Source: Pseudothermotoga sp.
GTDB lineage: Bacteria; Thermotogota; Thermotogae; Thermotogales; DSM-5069
Direction of reading: 5' to 3'
Length of the DNA stretch: 64,000 bases
Assembly: GCA_003510135.1 (NCBI GenBank)
Contig: DOKY01000036.1
Span: 1-64,000 of the forward strand
In this document: positions 7,512-14,937 of the stretch, one piece after another
Position numbering within the stretch: the first letter of the stretch is position 1
How the letters are laid out: each line of letters starts with the position of its first letter
The notes under the pieces: generated by a model
The model's input: only the letters and a program-made list of their open reading frames with translations
Database searches by the model: none
What the model was told of the DNA's origin: nothing
Made by a program: the position numbers and the translations under genes

Positions 7512-9455
7512 CTACCTCCTCATTGTAGCGATTACGACAGATGTGACCGCCATGAGCTTTATCAGGATGTTTATCGAAGGACCCGCGGTATCCTTGAAGG
7601 GATCACCCACCGTGTCTCCAACAACAGCTGCCTTGTGTGTCACAGAACCCTTTCCTCCGAAGTGACCTTCTTCGACGTACTTCTTCGCGTTGTCCCAGGC
7701 GCCTCCAGAATTGGACATGAATATCGCGATCATCACACCACACGCCGTGGCACCGATCAAAAGTCCTGCGACTGCCACAGTGCCCAAACTGAAATATACC
7801 AAGACAGGTGATCCTACAGCCAGCAAGCTCGGAATCACCATCCTTTTCAGTGCACCCTGCGTAGCTATCTGAACACATCTTGCATAATCAGGTAAGTTCT
7901 CACCCGATATGATACCTGGAATTTCCCTTATCTGTCTTCTGATCTCCTCGACCATTTCGTCCGCAGCATAACCAACGGCTTTCATGGTGAGGGCGCTGAA
8001 GAAAAATGGTAGCATCGCCCCAATCAAAGCACCAACAAAGAGTGCTGGCTGTCTGATGTCGAAACTCTCTATGTGTGAAACGCTTGCAAAGTTTGCGAAC
8101 AATGCCAAGCTCGTCATCGCTGCAGAAGCTATCGCGAAACCTTTTCCCATCGCCGCCGTGGTGTTACCAACAGCATCGAGCTGATCGGTGATCACTCTCA
8201 CGTCTTCTCCGAGCCCCGCCATTTGCGCTATACCACCTGCGTTGTCGGCAATGGGACCGTAAGCGTCTATGGAGAGACTCATGCCCAAGGTTGCAAGCAT
8301 GCCAACGGCGGAGAGCGCCACACCGTACAAGCCGAGCAGACGATGGCAGAACACAACGCCGAGCGCGATCATCAGAGTGACCGTCAGAGTCGATTCCATA
8401 CCGAGCGCCAAGCCGTTGATAAGAAAGTTCGCCGGTCCCATGAGCGCTGATTTTGCGAGTTTCTCGACACGACCTCCAGATGTGTAGAATTCTGTCAGCA
8501 GTCCTATCGCGATGCCTATGAGCACTCCTACCAGCACGACGAGGAACTCGACTAAACTCTTTTGAAAGAGAGAATAGAAAAACAGAGATGCGACAAGCAC
8601 ACTGTTGGCTAAGATCGTACCCATTCTCAATGTGGACGCAGCATCTTCGGACCTGTCACTGAAAAACCTCGTTAGGGCGACAGCAAACATCGAAGCCAGA
8701 AGGCCTGTAGAGACCGTGAAAAGAGCAAAGCGTGCCTTACGTTCATCACCAAGGGCGAACGCTAGAGCGAGCGCAGAGAATATCGATCCAACATAGGATT
8801 CGAACAGGTCCGCGCCCATACCCGCCACATCACCCACGTTGTCACCCACGTTGTCTGCGATCACCGCAGGATTTCTCGGGTCATCTTCGGGAAGGTTCGC
8901 TTCTGTTTTTCCAACGATGTCGGCACCGACATCGGCCGCTTTGGTGAATATGCCTCCGCCAACGCGAGCGAAGAGTGCCACAAACGATGCGCCCAGAGAG
9001 TAATAGCTAATCTTGGACGCGTCCTTGGTCAGAATATAGACAAGAACCAAACCGAGCAGGCCCAGTGACGAAACGGTGAGACCCATGACGGCACCACCGC
9101 TGAAAGCTATTTTCAACGCTTTCCCCAGACCATACCTCGCCGCCCAGCTCGTACGTGCGTTCGCTTTCGTGGCTATCGTCATACCGAAGAAGCCACTGAG
9201 TGTTGAGAAAAGCGCACCGACAAGGAAGGCACCCGCAATTTTCCAGCTCATGAGAAACCCGAAGATCGAAAAGAGAACAAACACGAATGGCAAAAACACC
9301 TGATATTCGTGCAACAGAAAAGACCTCGCACCCTTCTGGATGATCTGCGACAGATGTATCGTCTTCTCGTTACCGGGACTGCTGTCGAGAATCTTCATGG
9401 ACAAAAGCAACACGTAGGATATCCCCAGAACTGAAGCAACGAGTACGAACAGCAA
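7512..9455 (-). CDS. hppA: K+-dependent membrane-bound ion-translocating pyrophosphatase
   Basis: Couples hydrolysis of pyrophosphate to H+ or Na+ export. About 647 residues with roughly 15-16 hydrophobic segments. The PPi/Mg site is intact (DVGADIVGKTEANLPEDD and ADNVGDNVGDVAGMGADLFE). GNTTAAMGKGFAIAS carries Ala where K+-independent enzymes have Lys, so this is the K+-dependent class, which in Thermotoga maritima pumps Na+ (family knowledge). I chose TTG 9455, with GGGAGGTG about 9 nt upstream; an ATG at 9479 precedes that site and gives eight extra residues. It lies 45 nt after the M20 gene; TTGATT-18-TATGAT inside that gene's end could be its own promoter. A PFK paralog follows directly. 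Confidence 0.93.
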   Translation of the reverse strand: MLFVLVASVLGISYVLLLSMKILDSSPGNEKTIHLSQIIQKGARSFLLHEYQVFLPFVFVLFSIFGFLMSWKIAGAFLVGALFSTLSGFFGMTIATKANARTSWAARYGLGKALKIAFSGGAVMGLTVSSLGLLGLVLVYILTKDASKISYYSLGASFVALFARVGGGIFTKAADVGADIVGKTEANLPEDDPRNPAVIADNVGDNVGDVAGMGADLFESYVGSIFSALALAFALGDERKARFALFTVSTGLLASMFAVALTRFFSDRSEDAASTLRMGTILANSVLVASLFFYSLFQKSLVEFLVVLVGVLIGIAIGLLTEFYTSGGRVEKLAKSALMGPANFLINGLALGMESTLTVTLMIALGVVFCHRLLGLYGVALSAVGMLATLGMSLSIDAYGPIADNAGGIAQMAGLGEDVRVITDQLDAVGNTTAAMGKGFAIASAAMTSLALFANFASVSHIESFDIRQPALFVGALIGAMLPFFFSALTMKAVGYAADEMVEEIRRQIREIPGIISGENLPDYARCVQIATQGALKRMVIPSLLAVGSPVLVYFSLGTVAVAGLLIGATACGVMIAIFMSNSGGAWDNAKKYVEEGHFGGKGSVTHKAAVVGDTVGDPFKDTAGPSINILIKLMAVTSVVIATMRR

Positions 9456-9500
9456 AGCGTCGCACCTCCCTGTCAACATTTCCTGATAGTTATATCATAG

Positions 9501-10607
9501 CTAACTTTGGCCGATCGAATCAAGGAGGTGCGCGAGAAGATCTCCCGCGACAGGTATCAACTCATCTGGGGGTAAAAACCTCGAAGAGTGTAAACCCTCC
9601 ACACGTGATCCTTCTCTGACACCAAACCAGAACATCAGAGTCGGAAAGTATTTCGAGAAGTATCCGAAATCTTCAGCGGTGAGCTTTCTTTCACATTCCA
9701 TGAACTCAAAACCATTTTTCTGGGATACGGCTTTCAGGACGCTTAACAGCTTCTCATCGACCTTCACCTCTGGATATTCTGCACCAGGTATGATGGAAAC
9801 TTTCAAGCCAATCTCTTCTTCAACCTCCTTTGCAATCTTTTGGAGTGTCGCGAGAGTGTCGTGCACGTTTTTGGAATCGCTCGCCCTCACGGTTCCCTCG
9901 ATGAGAGCCTCGTCGGCCACCGTGTTCCTGACATGACCAGCGAGGATTCTGCCGAACCAAACCAGATCGTTCTGCCAGTCTTTCTCGTAGATCCGATTCA
10001 GAAACACTACACTCCCACGCAGTGCATCCTTACCAAGCTGGTGATGAGCAACGTGCACCGAACGTCCCTTCACGTGCACGTTAACCTCGCAGGAAGCACT
10101 GAACAGAGAACCAGGTTTACTCGCAACGACACCGATCGGATATTCGTCCGTCACGTGCATCGCTACAGCCGCTTTGACCTCACAATCCCACCGCAAAATG
10201 TGTTCAACGATCGTTTTTGCGCCCGCGCCGCTCTCCTCTGCTGGTTGAAAAACAAACAAAAAATTTCCCCTTCGCTTTTCCTGGACTATCCTTCTCATCG
10301 CCCAGCAGGCTGCGGCTATGTGAAAATCGTGACCACAAGCGTGCATCTTTTCATTCTTCGAGCGATAAGCGTACTTTGTTTCTTCGCGAATGGGCAATGC
10401 GTCCATCTCGGCCCTCAAGAGGACGAAAGGTTCGTCTCTGTTTCTGCCCACCAGAACCAACACACCCGTACCGACTGTGACGATGTTATTTAAGCCGAGG
10501 CTATGAGCGAACCCTATTATCAGCTTCTGTGTGTTGTGTTCCTCGAACGCCAGTTCAGGATTTTGGTGAATCAACCTTCTCAGCACGACCTCGTCCATAC
10601 GCTTCAA
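9501..10607 (-). CDS. dapL: M20 amidohydrolase, probable N-acetyl-LL-diaminopimelate deacetylase
   Basis: M20D-family metallohydrolase of 368 residues. Metal and catalytic motifs are present: LRAEMDALPI, HACGHDFH, QPAEESGAGA and a C-terminal LTAEDFGYFS. In this family these enzymes remove acyl groups from amino acids. Its position directly after dapH and an acetylornithine-type aminotransferase argues for the last step of the acetyl branch of the diaminopimelate pathway, yielding LL-diaminopimelate; without that context it could be called hippurate hydrolase-like. The TTG at 10607 is 5 nt after GGAG, and an ATG follows three codons later. The start overlaps the aminotransferase gene by 53 nt. 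Confidence 0.8.
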   Translation of the reverse strand: MKRMDEVVLRRLIHQNPELAFEEHNTQKLIIGFAHSLGLNNIVTVGTGVLVLVGRNRDEPFVLLRAEMDALPIREETKYAYRSKNEKMHACGHDFHIAAACWAMRRIVQEKRRGNFLFVFQPAEESGAGAKTIVEHILRWDCEVKAAVAMHVTDEYPIGVVASKPGSLFSASCEVNVHVKGRSVHVAHHQLGKDALRGSVVFLNRIYEKDWQNDLVWFGRILAGHVRNTVADEALIEGTVRASDSKNVHDTLATLQKIAKEVEEEIGLKVSIIPGAEYPEVKVDEKLLSVLKAVSQKNGFEFMECERKLTAEDFGYFSKYFPTLMFWFGVREGSRVEGLHSSRFLPPDELIPVAGDLLAHLLDSIGQS

Positions 10608-11736
10608 TCAAGCTCCTTTCGAACAAATCCACCATCTCCTCGATTTGTTCAAAACTGATGTTGAGGGCCGGGAGGAATCTCACAACGTTGTTAGAAACAA
10701 TGTTTAGCAGGAGTCCATTTTCGAGCGCAGCCTGTTTCAACAGCTTCGCGTTCACATCCACTTCGACTCCGATCATCAAACCAAGGCCCTTGACCTTGAT
10801 CCGTGCCGAATTCATCCGCGACAATCTCTCTCTGAAGAACGCACCTTTTCTGGCAACCAGTTCGATGAATTCTTCTGTGAGCTTTCTCAGAACGACCCTT
10901 GCTCCTGCCAGTGCCACCGGGTTCGGCGCGAACGTCGAACCATGTTCCGAATGGCCGAACACGTCAGCGATGTCATCGAGAAAGATCGCCGCACCGAGTG
11001 GTAAGCCTCCACCGAGGGCCTTTGCCACGGTCACAATGTCGGGCTGCAATCCAAAGTGCTGATAAGAAAAGAATTTTCCCGTTCTACCGAGTCCCGCCTG
11101 AACCTCGTCGGCCACCAGGAGGAACCCGAAAGTTTGTTTAGCCTCCATTATGAGTTTGCAAATCTCACGACTCAGCACGTTCAGACCCCCACTACCGTGA
11201 ACGCACTCAACAAAGACAGCGGCGATCTCTTTGCCTTTGTTTCTAACAAACTTCTCGAAGGCTTGAACATCGTTGTAGGGTAGAAAAGCAACGTCTGGAA
11301 GGAGGGGTTCAAAGGGCTTTTTCAGATTCTCAAAGCCGGTCAAAGACAGTGTGGCAACGGTTCTGCCGTGAAAGTTCCTCTCAAACGATACGATCAAACC
11401 TCTTCGCAACTTCTTGATGGCCTTCAATGCTGCTTCGTTGGCCTCGGCACCGGAATTTGCGAAGAACACTTTCCCGTTTCTGCCAGTTCGTCGAATCAGT
11501 TCTTCAGACACGATCTCTGCGTCCTCATCGACGAAGAAATTCGAGATGTGCGTGTAACGTTGCATTTTCTCGAACATGGCTCTTCTTATGTCCCCATCGT
11601 TGTGTCCAAAAGCGAGGACACCTATTCCGGAGAAAGAATCCAGATAACGCTTTCCATCTTTGGAGTAAATGTATAACCCCTCGGCACGTTCGATATGGAT
11701 GGGAAATGGATCATAAACACGACAAATATGGCTCAT
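10555..11736 (-). CDS. Class III aminotransferase, probable N-acetyl-diaminopimelate/acetylornithine aminotransferase
   Basis: PLP enzyme of about 393 residues in the ArgD family. FANSGAEANEAALKAIKK, NFHGRT, VADEVQAGLGRTG and the PLP-lysine segment TVAKALGGGLPLG are all intact. ArgD enzymes transaminate N-acetylornithine and, in enterobacteria, also succinyl-diaminopimelate. Between dapH and an M20 deacetylase, the likely job here is N-acetyl-L-2-amino-6-oxopimelate to N-acetyl-LL-diaminopimelate, a step done in Bacillus by an unrelated-subclass enzyme (PatA). It might also serve arginine synthesis. Several starts are possible (GTG 11745, ATG 11739, ATG 11736); AGGTGA is best placed for 11736. 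It overlaps or abuts the dapH stop. Confidence 0.82.
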   Translation of the reverse strand: MSHICRVYDPFPIHIERAEGLYIYSKDGKRYLDSFSGIGVLAFGHNDGDIRRAMFEKMQRYTHISNFFVDEDAEIVSEELIRRTGRNGKVFFANSGAEANEAALKAIKKLRRGLIVSFERNFHGRTVATLSLTGFENLKKPFEPLLPDVAFLPYNDVQAFEKFVRNKGKEIAAVFVECVHGSGGLNVLSREICKLIMEAKQTFGFLLVADEVQAGLGRTGKFFSYQHFGLQPDIVTVAKALGGGLPLGAAIFLDDIADVFGHSEHGSTFAPNPVALAGARVVLRKLTEEFIELVARKGAFFRERLSRMNSARIKVKGLGLMIGVEVDVNAKLLKQAALENGLLLNIVSNNVVRFLPALNISFEQIEEMVDLFERSLIEAYGRGRAEKVDSPKS

Positions 11737-11741
11737 CATGA

Positions 11742-12503
11742 TCACCTGACCGGTGTGTTCAAATGTCTCAGAGCTTCCACAATCTTGGTCTTCTCCTTCG
11801 TTCTTTCATCGACCTTTTTGACGAATCGCGCCGGAACACCCGCAACGACACTGTAAGGTTCCACGTCGTTTATCACCACGGCTCCTGCTGCGACAACCGC
11901 CCCCTTTCCGACTCTGACACCCTCGAGGATTACCGCATTCGCTCCGATGATGACATCGTCTTCCACGATTACAGGCGTTGCACTCGGAGGTTCCAGTACA
12001 CCCGCAATCACTGCCCCGGCACCGACATGACAGTTCTTTCCGATGATGGCTCTCGCACCGATCACAGCGTTCATGTCGATCATGGTTCTCTCTCCAATCA
12101 CGGCACCGACGTTTATGACCGCACCCATCATGATGACCGCACCCTCGTGGATCTTCACCATGTCCCTGATGATCGCACCGGGTTCTATCCTTGCGTTGTA
12201 CTTCGTCAAATCGGCCAAAGGCAAGGCGGAGTTTCGCGCCAGTACCTGCACGTGGAAGTCTTCGATCTGATTACGGTGGCTCTCAATCAACTTCTTGAAA
12301 TCCTCGTGGTCGGCCACGACGATACCGAAATCTTTGTTCCCAAAAAAGCGAACCGCTGAGAAATCAACTTCGTCCAGTCTACCTTTCACAAAGGCCAACA
12401 CGGGCGTTCGCTTTTTGGACCTGCGGATCAGCTCAATCAGCTCTTCTGTGCTCTGAAGATACACACTCTCCGTACTGGTGCTCTCCAGAAGTTCACCTTC
12501 CAT
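11742..12503 (-). CDS. dapH: Tetrahydrodipicolinate N-acetyltransferase
   Basis: Transfers acetyl from acetyl-CoA to 2,3,4,5-tetrahydrodipicolinate, committing it to the acetyl branch of lysine/meso-diaminopimelate synthesis. The 253-residue protein has an N-terminal alpha/beta domain and a left-handed beta-helix of hexapeptide repeats (for example GAVIMMGAVINVGAVIGE and GAVIAGVLEPPSATPVIVED), the insertion PPSATP being typical of DapD/DapH acyltransferases. ATG 12503 lies 9 nt after AGGAGG. The same frame is open further upstream, but those codons run through a terminator hairpin and are not coding. First gene of the probable operon; its leader holds a candidate lysine attenuator. Confidence 0.92.
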   Translation of the reverse strand: MEGELLESTSTESVYLQSTEELIELIRRSKKRTPVLAFVKGRLDEVDFSAVRFFGNKDFGIVVADHEDFKKLIESHRNQIEDFHVQVLARNSALPLADLTKYNARIEPGAIIRDMVKIHEGAVIMMGAVINVGAVIGERTMIDMNAVIGARAIIGKNCHVGAGAVIAGVLEPPSATPVIVEDDVIIGANAVILEGVRVGKGAVVAAGAVVINDVEPYSVVAGVPARFVKKVDERTKEKTKIVEALRHLNTPVR

Positions 12504-12518
12504 GCTCTCATCCCTCCT

Positions 12519-12551
12519 AAAAAAAACCGGGCTACCTTTTCGGTAGCCCGG
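12519..12551 (-). terminator. Leader terminator (attenuator) in front of dapH
   Basis: On the minus strand CCGGGCTACC pairs perfectly with GGTAGCCCGG (12527-12551, 10 bp, 5-nt loop) and is followed by eight T (12519-12526), then by the dapH ribosome binding site. An intrinsic terminator between promoter and first gene implies regulated readthrough. Confidence 0.85.
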
Positions 12552-12609
12552 TGATCTTTTCTCCGATCGGTGTGCTACAATGAGTGCACACCGCCACAGA
12601 TCACCGGGC
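12546..12609 (-). promoter_or_regulatory. Candidate antiterminator pairing in the dapH leader
   Basis: Twelve nucleotides at 12598-12609 (minus: GCCCGGTGATCT) are exactly complementary to 12546-12557 (minus: AGATCACCGGGC). The second segment contains the first six bases of the terminator 5' arm, so the two structures exclude one another. A separate 7-bp hairpin (GGTGTGC/GCACACC, 12569-12592) fits inside the loop. The upstream arm lies within the leader ORF, just after its Lys codons. Confidence 0.75.
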
Positions 12610-12682
12610 GGTTGCACTTCTTCTCCTTCTTCTCCACTTTCGTTTCACATTTGAGACTTCTCACAAACAGTTCCGTACCCAC
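12575..12682 (-). CDS. Lysine-rich leader peptide of the dapH operon (candidate attenuator ORF)
   Basis: GTG 12682 follows AAGGAG by about 10 nt and opens a 35-codon frame ending at TAG 12575-12577. Six codons are Lys, five of them in codons 15-22 (KVEKKEKK), ending two codons before the upstream antiterminator arm. The frame differs from that of dapH. In the classical attenuation model, ribosomes stalled for lack of charged tRNA-Lys would leave that arm free to form the antiterminator and allow readthrough into lysine genes. I see no lysine-riboswitch or T-box consensus in this leader. The stop codon lies past the arm, so the fully translating state is less clear than in trp. Confidence 0.6.
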   Translation of the reverse strand: MGTELFVRSLKCETKVEKKEKKCNRPVICGGVHSL

Positions 12683-12702
12683 GACTGATCTACTCCTTCT
12701 TG

Positions 12703-12717
12703 TCTTGAATTCTAATA
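12703..12717 (-). promoter_or_regulatory. Candidate -10 region for the dapH leader transcript
   Basis: TAGAAT on the minus strand (12709-12714) lies at a distance that would start RNA near 12700, about 20 nt before the leader GTG. The matching -35 is poor (a TTCAGA lies at non-ideal spacing), so the exact promoter is uncertain. It must lie between this leader and the divergent PPi-PFK gene. Confidence 0.3.
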
Positions 12718-12798
12718 TCATCAAAAGCCCGTAATCTGAACGGACACGAAAAAATCTCTGACGAAAATGTTACGCTCCCATGCGATCCGAGCAACGTT

Positions 12799-12804
12799 TA
12801 TAAT
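12799..12804 (+). promoter_or_regulatory. -10 box of the PPi-PFK gene
   Basis: A perfect TATAAT lies 22 nt upstream of the ATG at 12826. The -35 at 17 nt spacing (tcccat) is weak, so the call rests on the -10 and its position. Confidence 0.45.
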
Positions 12805-12825
12805 CTTCAGCAGGAGGTGTCAGGG

Positions 12826-14085
12826 ATGGCAGAACGTCTCGCAATTCTGGTTGGAGGAGGTCCGGCTCCTGGGATCAACAGCGTCATAAACGCTGTGACC
12901 ATCGAGGCTATCAACAATGGTCTTGAGGTTATAGGGATCTACGACGGATTCGAGCACCTCATGAAAGGCAGAACAGACATGATAAGACCGCTCGGCATCG
13001 GGGACGTTTCAAGAATTCACATCGAAGGTGGCTCAATCCTGAGAACCTCACGAGCGAACCCCACAAAGAACAAAGAAGATGTGGACAGAGTCGTCGAAGC
13101 TTTGAAGAAGCTCAACGTCAAATACCTCGTGACGATAGGTGGAGATGATACCGCCTCTTCCGCTTCTGCTGTTTCAAAGACAGCCGGTGATTCGATTCGT
13201 GTGGCCCACGTGCCGAAAACGATAGACAACGACCTGCCTCTCCCAGGTGGCATGCCCACGTTTGGATACGAAACTGCGCGTCACGTCGGGGCAGAACTGG
13301 TTTACAACCTTCTGCAAGATTCGAGAACCACGAACAGATGGTACTTCGTCGTCGTCATGGGTAGAAAGGCTGGACACCTGGCGCTGGGTATAGGTAAGGC
13401 AGCGAGCGCAACCATCACGATCATTGCGGAAGAATTTCGTAAGGAAAAGGTGAGTTTGGCTGAGGTGTGTGATGTGCTCGAGGCAGCCATCATAAAGCGC
13501 AGGGCACTCGGCAGAAACGATGGTCTTGCGGTGATCGCGGAAGGCATAGGTGAAATAATGGATGAAAACGAACTCGCCAGCATACCCGGTGTGATCGTTG
13601 AGAAGGATCCGCACGGTCACATCCGATTGGGCGAGATACCGCTCGCGACCATACTGAAGAGGGAGATACAAAGACGTTTCGCTGAGCGCGGAGAGAAGAT
13701 GACCATCGTCGACGTGACGCTTGGCTATGAGTTGAGGTGCGCAAGGCCCATACCTTTCGACGTCGATTACACGAGAACCCTGGGCTACGGTGCTGTGCAG
13801 TTCCTGCTCGGCAGAATCGCCTCCGGCATGAAGAACGGTATGGTTTGCGTAGACCAGGGCAAAATAACGATTCTGCCTTTCGAGGAATTCACCGATCCCA
13901 AGACGGGACGGAGCAAGGTACGTCTGGTTGACCTGAACTCCGAACACTACAAGGTCGCGAAGAGTTACATGATAAGACTCACGAAAAGAGATCTCGAAGA
14001 TCCCACGATGTTAGCAAAACTCGCAAACGCGGCAAAGATGACTCCACAGCAGTTCCTGGAGAAATTCTCTAAGGTGGCAGACTGA
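12826..14085 (+). CDS. pfp: Pyrophosphate-dependent 6-phosphofructokinase
   Basis: Phosphorylates fructose 6-phosphate reversibly, using PPi instead of ATP. The 419 residues equal the length I recall for the T. maritima PPi enzyme (TM0289). Donor choice is read from TIGGDDTASSA: Asp follows GGD, as in PPi enzymes, where ATP enzymes have Gly. Other motifs are VGGGPAPGINS, KTIDNDLPLPGG and MGRKAGHLALG. The ATG at 12826 follows AGGAGG by 8 nt; an in-frame GTG at 12817 sits inside that site and is rejected. Monocistronic, divergent from the lysine leader, and ended by a strong terminator. It could feed on PPi shared with the membrane pyrophosphatase nearby. Confidence 0.93.
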   Translation: MAERLAILVGGGPAPGINSVINAVTIEAINNGLEVIGIYDGFEHLMKGRTDMIRPLGIGDVSRIHIEGGSILRTSRANPTKNKEDVDRVVEALKKLNVKYLVTIGGDDTASSASAVSKTAGDSIRVAHVPKTIDNDLPLPGGMPTFGYETARHVGAELVYNLLQDSRTTNRWYFVVVMGRKAGHLALGIGKAASATITIIAEEFRKEKVSLAEVCDVLEAAIIKRRALGRNDGLAVIAEGIGEIMDENELASIPGVIVEKDPHGHIRLGEIPLATILKREIQRRFAERGEKMTIVDVTLGYELRCARPIPFDVDYTRTLGYGAVQFLLGRIASGMKNGMVCVDQGKITILPFEEFTDPKTGRSKVRLVDLNSEHYKVAKSYMIRLTKRDLEDPTMLAKLANAAKMTPQQFLEKFSKVAD

Positions 14086-14108
14086 ACCCCGGCGCGTTGC
14101 CGGGGTTT
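14085..14108. terminator. Bidirectional-type terminator between PPi-PFK and the small Lys-rich ORF
   Basis: AACCCCGGC and GCCGGGGTT pair perfectly (14085-14107) around a GCGTT loop. On the plus strand the hairpin is followed by TTTAC right after the PPi-PFK stop; on the minus strand it lies just after the small ORF at 14111. The U-tracts are short on both sides. Confidence 0.65.
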
Positions 14109-14110
14109 AC

Positions 14111-14185
14111 TCATTTCTTACCCTCCTTTTCTTCCTTCTTTGGAGCTTCCTGCTTCTTTCCTTCTTTCTTCTGCCCGCAGGCCAC
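14111..14185 (-). CDS. Very small Lys/Glu-rich protein of unknown function
   Basis: A GTG at 14185 lies 6 nt after GGGGG (within AAAGGGGGAAAGAA) and opens 24 codons starting ACGQKKEGKKQEAPKK and ending in Lys-Lys. About eleven of 24 residues are Lys. It lies 38 nt after the HAD gene on the same strand and runs into a terminator, the position of a real last gene of an operon. Composition is extreme, with a single Cys near the N-terminus. It could be a small nucleic-acid- or membrane-surface-binding protein; I do not recognise it. The purine-rich sequence could also be coincidental. Confidence 0.45.
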   Translation of the reverse strand: MACGQKKEGKKQEAPKKEEKEGKK

Positions 14186-14223
14186 TTCTTTCCCCCTTTC
14201 TCGAAATCAATCCACAGCAAACT

Positions 14224-14883
14224 TCACTCGAACAACCATTCTTGCAAGCTCTTCTTTCCGTCTTTCGAAATGAGCTCAACAGGTTTGTACCTTACACCAA
14301 CACTCGTACAGGCTCCATCGAACAGGTCATCATCGCCAACCATCAGGCAGTCTTTCGGTTCGACAGAAATGACCTTGCATATCTCCAGAAAATACCGTGG
14401 ATCAGGTTTACAGAAGTGAGAGTTCTCCATGAATGTCGCATGGTTGAAGTCTGACAGGCTGAGACCGATCCATCTCAAACGCTTCTCTGTGGCGCTCTTT
14501 GGAAAGATGGGATTGGTCGCCAGAACAACCAGTAATCCAGATTCCTTGGCTCTTCTGAGCAGTTCTATAGTCTTCTCGTTGGGCTTAACTAACTTACGAA
14601 GTTTATCGAACTCCTCACTGGCGTAGAAACTCTCGAACACGCCTTTCCAATCAAACTTGCTGAACTTGTCCGAGAGACATTTCAGGAACCTGTCGTAGTT
14701 GTTGGTCGTGCCATCCGCACATCTGGTTATACGAGCAACGCAGTCGAGTATCTCGAAATGGTCTAAAGCTACCTTGTATCGATCTACCATGAACAAATTG
14801 AGCAAGAAGAAGTATTCCTCCGCGAACTGTTCCTCATCCACAAGCGCGAGTGTGCCGTCGTAATCGAGCAGCAACGCTTTCAT
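14224..14883 (-). CDS. HAD-superfamily phosphatase
   Basis: 219-residue haloacid dehalogenase-like hydrolase. Motif I is DYDGTLA at residues 8-14, motif II is LATN, and motifs III and IV appear as KPDPRYF and GDDDLFD. A helical cap lies between motifs I and II, as in phosphoglycolate phosphatase-like subfamily I enzymes. The substrate is unknown. The ATG at 14883 is favoured over GTG 14889 because GAGGTGA is then 7 nt away. It follows gcvPB by about 54 nt without a terminator, so it may be read with the glycine cleavage genes. Confidence 0.82.
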   Translation of the reverse strand: MKALLLDYDGTLALVDEEQFAEEYFFLLNLFMVDRYKVALDHFEILDCVARITRCADGTTNNYDRFLKCLSDKFSKFDWKGVFESFYASEEFDKLRKLVKPNEKTIELLRRAKESGLLVVLATNPIFPKSATEKRLRWIGLSLSDFNHATFMENSHFCKPDPRYFLEICKVISVEPKDCLMVGDDDLFDGACTSVGVRYKPVELISKDGKKSLQEWLFE

Positions 14884-14937
14884 TCTCACATCACCTCGCT
14901 TGCTTCTCGCCCCCCTCTTGAGATCCTTTTGAGTGGA

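Noticed and set aside
8223..8487. Open frames on the plus strand inside hppA
   Set aside because: They are antisense shadows of a well-conserved membrane protein and lack ribosome binding sites.
12504..12617. N-terminal extension of DapH (38 codons open upstream)
   Set aside because: The frame passes through the terminator hairpin and T-run and has no ribosome binding site, while ATG 12503 has AGGAGG at good spacing.
12500..12720. Lysine riboswitch or T-box in the dapH leader
   Set aside because: I looked for the conserved L-box core and for a T-box sequence (AGGGTGGNACCGCG) next to the terminator and found neither; GTGGGTACGG at the leader ORF start is only a partial resemblance and lies far from the terminator.
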